The translations under genes and the position numbers were made by a program. The notes beneath the pieces were generated by a model. The model was given only the letters and a program-made list of their open reading frames with translations, searched no databases and was not told the origin of the DNA. DNA of 64,000 nucleotides from Streptomyces sp. XM4193 (GTDB taxonomy: Bacteria; Actinomycetota; Actinomycetes; Streptomycetales; Streptomycetaceae), in assembly GCF_023072595.1 (NCBI RefSeq), contig NZ_JALLGK010000009.1:124001-188000 (forward strand), given 5' to 3'. Of the stretch, positions 59,351 through 64,000 are shown piece by piece. The first letter of the stretch is position 1, and each line of letters begins with the position of its first letter.

Positions 59351-60106
59351 GAGCGGCGGGACCGCTGCGCCGTGCGCCGCATCTCGTCGCGACCGCTGTC
59401 GTGGCCCGTCGGGATTGCCGAACGCTTTCGGCCATGTTCGAGGCGGCCCGGAACGTCTGATTACCGGCGAATGTCGGTGGCGAGATGAACGCGAGACGGT
59501 AACTGCGCTGGTGGGAGCGGGTGTTGACCCCGGGATTTGCGCCCTCGCGAGGTCACTTCATGCCACTTATTTAATACGCAACGTTACCTGTTCTGTTCGG
59601 TGGATGTGCACTTCATGGAGATTCCCGACAGACTCCCTGTGCATCCCGCGGGACGGGGTGTCGAAGCCGCCTGGCAGCGGTGCCGGCCCTGTGGGGGGTG
59701 CTGGTGCGACCGCGCCGTCTGCTCGACACCCCTTTGCGGGGGCGGCTCCGGGGAGAGGCCTGACTCACCGGAGCCGCCCCGTTCTCCGTCGCCGCGGCTC
59801 TCCCGCGCTCACCGTCCCGCCGCGTCCCCGGCGGTTGTGCCGTGAATCCCCGCTCGCCGACACCGCGGACCCCTGTGCTGTGCAACCACTTCTCGGTCAC
59901 GACTACCGTGTACGAGAATTCGTTCGGACATGGACTGTTCCGGGTAGGGCTTGTCATCGGCGCCGAGCCGCGTACCCGCAGCACGAGCCCCGAACGCCCG
60001 AGCCGGCACCGCCGTACCGCACCGTCGGGACGGCCCGCACCCCGCACCCGCGCACGGATCGACGGAGGGTGGCCGTCGGACCGTCCGGTGAAAGGAAGTC
60101 CAGTCG
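59351..60106. other. Regulatory region upstream of gdhA
   Basis: 756 bases without a convincing gene. It includes an AT-rich patch (59540-59600), a GTTAC-N6-TGTTC element at 59583-59598 that resembles a GlnR half-site pair, a large hairpin at 59739-59780, and a second AT-richer patch near 59880-59950 that may hold the gdhA promoter. An open frame at about 59615-59845 is Cys/Pro/Ser-rich but lacks supporting evidence. Confidence 0.45.
59739..59780. terminator. Perfect 13-bp inverted repeat
   Basis: GGGGCGGCTCCGG (59739-59751) and CCGGAGCCGCCCC (59768-59780) with a 16-base loop. No T-run. It could be a terminator for a transcript starting in the AT-rich patch near 59580, that is, the end of a small RNA or a leader attenuator. 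Confidence 0.5.
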
Positions 60107-61444
60107 ATGCAGCGCAACGAATCGCTCCATGCCGAAATTCTTCGGCGCAACCCCGGTGAGCCCGAGTTCCACCAGGCTGTCCACGAGGTGCTCCAGTCGC
60201 TCGCCCCGGTGCTGGCCGCCCAGCCGGAGCTGGCGGAGGCCAGGCTCGTCGAGCGGATCGTGGAGCCCGAGCGCCAGGTGATGTTCCGGGTGCCGTGGCA
60301 GGACGACCGCGGCACGGTCCACGTGAACCGGGGCTTCCGGGTCGAGTTCAACAGCGCGCTCGGCCCCTACAAGGGAGGTCTGCGCTTCCACCCCTCGGTC
60401 AACCTCGGCATCATCAAGTTCCTCGGCTTCGAGCAGATCTTCAAGAACGCGCTCACCGGCCTCGCCATCGGAGGCGGCAAGGGCGGCAGCGACTTCGACC
60501 CGCACGGCCGCAGCGACGCGGAGGTCATGCGCTTCTGCCAGTCGTTCATGACCGAGCTCCACCGCCACCTGGGCGAGCACACCGACGTACCCGCCGGCGA
60601 CATCGGCGTCGGCGGCCGGGAGATCGGCTACCTCTTCGGCCAGTACCGCCGGATCACCAACCGCTGGGAGGCCGGGGTGCTCACCGGCAAGGGCATCGGC
60701 TGGGGCGGTTCGCAGGCGCGTACCGAGGCCACCGGCTACGGCACGGTGCTCTTCGTCGCCGCGATGCTGCACCGGCGGGGCGAGGACCTCGACGGACAGC
60801 AGGTCGCCGTCTCCGGATCGGGCAACGTCGCCATCTACGCAGCCGAGAAGGCCGCGGCCCTCGGCGCGCACGTACTGACCTGCTCCGACTCCAGCGGCTA
60901 CGTCGTGGACGAGAAGGGCATCGACGTGGCGCTGCTCAAGGAGATCAAGGAGCAGCGGCGCGGTCGCATCAGCGAGTACGCCGAACTGCGCGGTCGCTCC
61001 GCCCGGTTCGTGCCGGACGGCCGGGTGTGGGAGGTGCCCGCCGACGTGGCGCTGCCCTGCGCCACCCAGAACGAGCTGACCGAGGCGGACGCGCGGACGC
61101 TGATCGGCAACGGCGTCAAGGCCGTCGCCGAGGGTGCCAACATGCCCACCACCCCGGAGGCGGTCGAGCTCTTCCAGCAGGCCGGCGTCGCCTTCGGTCC
61201 GGGCAAGGCCGCCAACGCGGGCGGTGTGGCCACCAGCGGACTGGAGATGCGGCAGAACGCGGCGCGGCAGCCGTGGCCGTTCGAGCAGGTCGAGCGCGAG
61301 CTCGCGACGATCATGCAGAACATCCACGACACCTGCCACGAGACCGCGGAGCGCCACGGCGCCCCCGACGACTACGTGCTGGGTGCGAACATCGCCGGGT
61401 TCGAGCGCGTCGCCGACGCGATGCTCGCCCAGGGCGTCATCTGA
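60107..61444 (+). CDS. gdhA: Glutamate dehydrogenase, NADP-specific type
   Basis: 445 residues, hexameric family I GDH. GPYKGGLRFHPSVNLGIIKF holds the substrate lysine region and GLAIGGGKGGSDFDPHGRSD the catalytic segment; the dinucleotide fold is VAVSGSGNVAIYAAEKA. Assimilates ammonium into glutamate. AAAGGAAG lies eight bases before the ATG. A possible GlnR element upstream would fit nitrogen control. Confidence 0.95.
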   Translation: MQRNESLHAEILRRNPGEPEFHQAVHEVLQSLAPVLAAQPELAEARLVERIVEPERQVMFRVPWQDDRGTVHVNRGFRVEFNSALGPYKGGLRFHPSVNLGIIKFLGFEQIFKNALTGLAIGGGKGGSDFDPHGRSDAEVMRFCQSFMTELHRHLGEHTDVPAGDIGVGGREIGYLFGQYRRITNRWEAGVLTGKGIGWGGSQARTEATGYGTVLFVAAMLHRRGEDLDGQQVAVSGSGNVAIYAAEKAAALGAHVLTCSDSSGYVVDEKGIDVALLKEIKEQRRGRISEYAELRGRSARFVPDGRVWEVPADVALPCATQNELTEADARTLIGNGVKAVAEGANMPTTPEAVELFQQAGVAFGPGKAANAGGVATSGLEMRQNAARQPWPFEQVERELATIMQNIHDTCHETAERHGAPDDYVLGANIAGFERVADAMLAQGVI

Positions 61445-61677
61445 GGCGTACGGCCTCGGCCGGGGCGTGACGCACTGGAGCGGGCGTGACGTCCCGGGTC
61501 GGGAGCACGGCGGCGGAGGTCGGTGCGGCCCGGGGCGGGGCGGCCTCCGTGCCGGTCCCGGCGGGCCGTGCTTCGGGCCGCGGTCGGTTCGGGCCGTCGC
61601 CTCGGGGCTCGGTCGGGCCGGGCCCCGGTCGGTTCATTCGGGCCGCGACCCCGCCGCTCGGGGTCGCGGGCCGCTGC

Positions 61678-62598
61678 TCATTTCCCGTCCAGCACCCGGT
61701 CCAGGAAGGCGACCGAGCTCTCGTGCGTCTCGGCCGCCGCGAACAGGCGGTCCATCACCACCATGTACGTCTCCACCTCGGCGCGTTTGTCCAGGTAGAG
61801 CGCGCTGGTGAGCTGTTCGAGATGGACGATGTCGGGCAGGTCGGGCTCGGCGAAGCGCAGGATCGTCACCGGGCCGCCGGTCGCGGCCAGGCCGCCCAGC
61901 TCGAACGGGGCGATCTGGATCGTGACCCGCGGGTGCTCCGCGAGGCGTCGCAGATGCTCGAACTGCCCGCGCATCACCGCGCGCCCGCCCAGCGGTCGTC
62001 GCAGGGCGGCCTCGTCGATCACCGTCCACAGCCGCGGGCCCTCGGGGCGGCGCAGCAGTTCCTGGCGGCGCATCCGCAGTCCCACCCGGCGCTCGGTCTC
62101 CTCCGGCGAGGCGCCGGGGTGGGCGAGCTCGCAGACGGCCCGCGCGTACTCGGGTGTCTGGAGGAGGGTGGGCACGAACTGCATCTCGTAGGTGCGGATC
62201 ATCGACGCGGCTTCCTCCAGGCCGAGCAGCGTCTCGAGCCAGCCGGGCAGCACGTCGCTGTACTTGTGCCACCAGCCGGGGTTGTTGGCGTGCCGGGCGA
62301 GGGTGAGGAACTCCTCGCGCCGGGCCGCGTCGTGGACGCCGTAGAGGGTGAGCAGGTCGGCCACATCGCGCTCCTTGTAGCCGACGCGGCCGAGCTCCAG
62401 GCGGCTGATCTTGGCGTGCGAGCCGCGGATCGCGTCGCCGGCGGCCTCACGGGTGATGTGGCCGGCCTCGCGCAGACGGCGCAGATGGGTGCCGAGCACG
62501 ATCCGCAGAACGGTCGGCCCGCCGAGCGGTGTGGACAGGATGCGGCGCACCGCGGTCTCGGAGGGGGCGGGGCCTACCGGCTCCGGCTGGGCTGCCAT
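61678..62598 (-). CDS. XRE-family regulator with DUF5753 domain
   Basis: 306 residues. The N-terminal helix-turn-helix (RLREAGHITREAAGDAIRGS, HAKISRLELGRVGYKERDV) is followed by the DUF5753 domain (IRTYEMQFVPTLLQTPEYARAV, GQFEHLRRLAEHPRVTIQI, HLEQLTSALYLDK). This class (WhiJ-like) is abundant in Streptomyces and usually paired with a DUF397 protein; none is found here, but a 24-residue Cys-rich peptide and an ATP-binding protein lie upstream. GGAG sits eight bases before the ATG. Confidence 0.87.
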   Translation of the reverse strand: MAAQPEPVGPAPSETAVRRILSTPLGGPTVLRIVLGTHLRRLREAGHITREAAGDAIRGSHAKISRLELGRVGYKERDVADLLTLYGVHDAARREEFLTLARHANNPGWWHKYSDVLPGWLETLLGLEEAASMIRTYEMQFVPTLLQTPEYARAVCELAHPGASPEETERRVGLRMRRQELLRRPEGPRLWTVIDEAALRRPLGGRAVMRGQFEHLRRLAEHPRVTIQIAPFELGGLAATGGPVTILRFAEPDLPDIVHLEQLTSALYLDKRAEVETYMVVMDRLFAAAETHESSVAFLDRVLDGK

Positions 62599-63084
62599 CA
62601 GACCTGCTCCTGCTCTCCTGTGTGAGTGAAGTGACGGCGGTGTGAGACCGACCGCTCAGTCTCGCACTCCACGGTGTGGCCTGTACAACGGTCGGTTACC
62701 GGCCACGCGCGCGGCGTGCGCGGCGCTCCGGGGGAGCGCGGACGGGCCCGCGGCGGTCGCGGGCGGTCCGGGTCGGGGTCCCGGCCGCGGAGTCGCATGT
62801 CGGCGCTCGGTGCTCGGCGGTGCACGGGCAAGGCACGGCGGAGGCGGTCTCGCGGGCGTACAACTGGGCCCGAGGCTGTCCGTACAAGCTTCAACTTGTA
62901 TAGACGGGTCTGCTCCGGGAGGGGTGGCCCGAATCGGTCACCGGAAGCCGTCCGGCGGGAGGGCGTCGTGGCGGAGGCGGTTCGTCGCTGCGAGTAAGCC
63001 GGTGATGACGGCGTTTCGAGGGTGTCGTTCCGGGTCGGTCGCGGTTTTGGCGACGTTCGGGTCGGAGAAGTGCCGGTCAATGGC
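62599..63084. other. Intergenic region with a TACAAG/CTTGTA dyad
   Basis: 486 bases upstream of the XRE gene. Contains arms TACAAG (62883-62888) and CTTGTA (62895-62900) around CTTCAA, in a short AT-richer patch, a plausible operator for the XRE protein. No DUF397-like reading frame was found in it. Confidence 0.4.
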
Positions 63085-63159
63085 CTATACCACGCACTGT
63101 GCACAGTTGTAAGTGCATTCGCACTTGCACCGGTCGCCACAGTCGAAGCAGGATGTCAT
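63085..63159 (-). CDS. 24-residue cysteine-rich peptide
   Basis: ATG to TAG encodes MTSCFDCGDRCKCECTYNCA followed by QCVV: seven cysteines in 24 residues, with CxxC, CxCxC and CxxC spacing, like a mini-metallothionein or zinc-binding peptide. The sequence lies in an AT-richer island and its codon use is unlike a random GC-rich frame. AAGGGA is present upstream, though 11 bases from the ATG, which is wide. It is divergent from the ATP-binding protein gene. A metal-binding or signalling role is inference; no family recognised. Confidence 0.55.
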   Translation of the reverse strand: MTSCFDCGDRCKCECTYNCAQCVV

Positions 63160-63207
63160 GAGAAATGTGTTCCCTTACGTGCCGTTTCGGCGGCTGCGGA
63201 GTACGTC

Positions 63208-64000
63208 ATGACCCCACAACCGGTGGACAGGGCCGCTCACCACGGGCCGGCCGCATCCGGTGGCGGTCCGGGCCCCGGGCCCACACCGCTCTCCCTGGTG
63301 GAGGGGCTGGTGGAAGATCTCCCCGTCCTTCCCGGCCCCGCGATCCCGCCCGGGTCGGCCTGCGCGATGTCCGGTCGTCCGACGGCCGCCCCCGGCTCGG
63401 CGGCGCACGAGCCGCAGGACTCATCCGCCTTCGCGGTGTGGACCCTCGGTGAGGGCTCGCGCTCGGCCGCTCTCGCCCGCAGTTACGCGCACAACACCCT
63501 GCGCTGCTGGGGGCTGAAGGAGCTGGACGACAGCGTGGCGGTCGCCGTCTCGGAGATGGTGACCAACGCGATGCGGCACAACCGCGAGCCGGACGCCGGC
63601 GCCGGCCCCCGGCCGGTGCTGCTCGGCCTCGCCCGTCAGGGGCGCGGTGTGCTGTGCGTGGTGGTGGACGCCGGCGCCGGCTCCCCACAGGTGTGCGACG
63701 CGGCCGAACTCGCCGAGTCCGGGCGGGGGTTGCACATCGTGGAGTGCCTGAGCGACGACTGGGGCTGGACCGTCCCCGGCCCCACGGGGAAGGCGGTCTG
63801 GGCGTCCTTCTCGACCCCTGCCTCGGACGGGCCCGCCGCCCCCGACCGGGACTCCTCCCGGGACACGGCGGTCCCGGCTTCCGGAGCGCTGCCGCAGACG
63901 GGGCCCGAGCACCGCGGTCCGCGCGGCCGGGCGCGCGCCGAGGCACTCGGCCGGGTGCTGCTGCTCGCCGGCGTGCTCTGCGGAACGGGGGACAGCCGCC
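63208..64000 (+). CDS. ATP-binding protein, anti-sigma-factor kinase (HATPase_c_2) type, 3' end cut by the window
   Basis: 264 codons are present and the frame is open to the window edge. After a Pro/Gly-rich N-terminus of about 75 residues, ALARSYAHNTLRCWGL, VAVAVSEMVTNAMRHN (N box) and GRGLHIVECLSDDWGW (G box) identify a GHKL/RsbW-like domain. A Ser/Pro-rich stretch and a hydrophobic segment (VLLLAGVLCG) follow near the cut. GGAG lies seven bases before the ATG. Such proteins are frequent next to XRE/DUF5753 regulators in Streptomyces. Full length unknown. Confidence 0.8.
   Translation, partial: MTPQPVDRAAHHGPAASGGGPGPGPTPLSLVEGLVEDLPVLPGPAIPPGSACAMSGRPTAAPGSAAHEPQDSSAFAVWTLGEGSRSAALARSYAHNTLRCWGLKELDDSVAVAVSEMVTNAMRHNREPDAGAGPRPVLLGLARQGRGVLCVVVDAGAGSPQVCDAAELAESGRGLHIVECLSDDWGWTVPGPTGKAVWASFSTPASDGPAAPDRDSSRDTAVPASGALPQTGPEHRGPRGRARAEALGRVLLLAGVLCGTGDSR

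Noticed and set aside
59615..59845. Cys-rich open frame upstream of gdhA as a possible RiPP precursor
   Set aside because: No modifying enzymes nearby, no ribosome site, C-terminal half is Pro/Ser low complexity, and the frame runs through the perfect hairpin.
1..64000. CRISPR arrays or complete insertion sequences
   Set aside because: No regularly spaced repeats with unique spacers were seen; repeats present are tandem, coding or short GC-rich units, and no intact transposase was found.

Overview
The window looks like a Streptomyces chromosome. It is very GC-rich with strong third-position GC bias, and carries an adpA gene with a TTA codon next to orn, a cebR-cebEFG-bglC cellobiose locus with a perfect CebR box, leaderless promoters and frequent ATGA/GTGA gene overlaps. 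Everything here was read by eye; family names come from recognised motifs, not searches.

Left flank (1-19.3 kb) is mostly primary metabolism. It holds a leucine/acyl-CoA degradation operon (HMG-CoA lyase, biotin-dependent carboxylase alpha and beta subunits) with a divergent TetR regulator, an M23 peptidase, a zinc-ribbon membrane protein, the CebR-controlled cello-oligosaccharide ABC transporter and beta-glucosidase, glmS, a TesB thioesterase and an acyl-CoA dehydrogenase.

The centre (19.4-50.2 kb) is a biosynthetic gene cluster that I read as one glycosylated thiopeptide-type RiPP system. A 57-residue precursor ends in the run T-S-C-C-(S)8-(C)4. It heads a leftward operon with an aryl-AMP ligase, the two 3-amino-4-hydroxybenzoate (3,4-AHBA) genes (GriI/GriH type), a flavin monooxygenase and a TylM1/DesVI-type sugar N,N-dimethyltransferase. 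A second leftward operon (39.4 to 27.6 kb) encodes the complete thiopeptide core machinery: pyridine synthase, split LanB dehydratase (glutamylation and elimination halves), Ocin-ThiF/RRE protein, YcaO cyclodehydratase, SagB-type azoline dehydrogenase and an ABC exporter. A rightward operon (40.4-50.2 kb) encodes a methyltransferase, a glycosyltransferase and a dTDP-deoxysugar pathway whose enzymes match the forosamine route step for step (SpnO, SpnN, SpnQ, SpnR, and SpnS at the far left end) plus a 3,5-epimerase. Predicted product: a thiopeptide with a Ser-rich (oxazole/dehydroalanine) macrocycle and a tetra-thiazole tail, carrying an aminohydroxybenzoyl-type group and a 4-dimethylamino-tetradeoxyhexose. 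I know of no described compound with this combination.

Right flank (50.3-64 kb): an SRPBCC protein, a truncated alditol-oxidase remnant, an APH-family kinase, decayed transposase and integrase pieces beside tRNA-His, orn, adpA, a universal stress protein, agmatinase, NADP-glutamate dehydrogenase, an XRE/DUF5753 regulator, a 24-residue Cys-rich peptide, and a truncated HATPase. The tRNA-His with integrase debris suggests an old integration hotspot beside the cluster.
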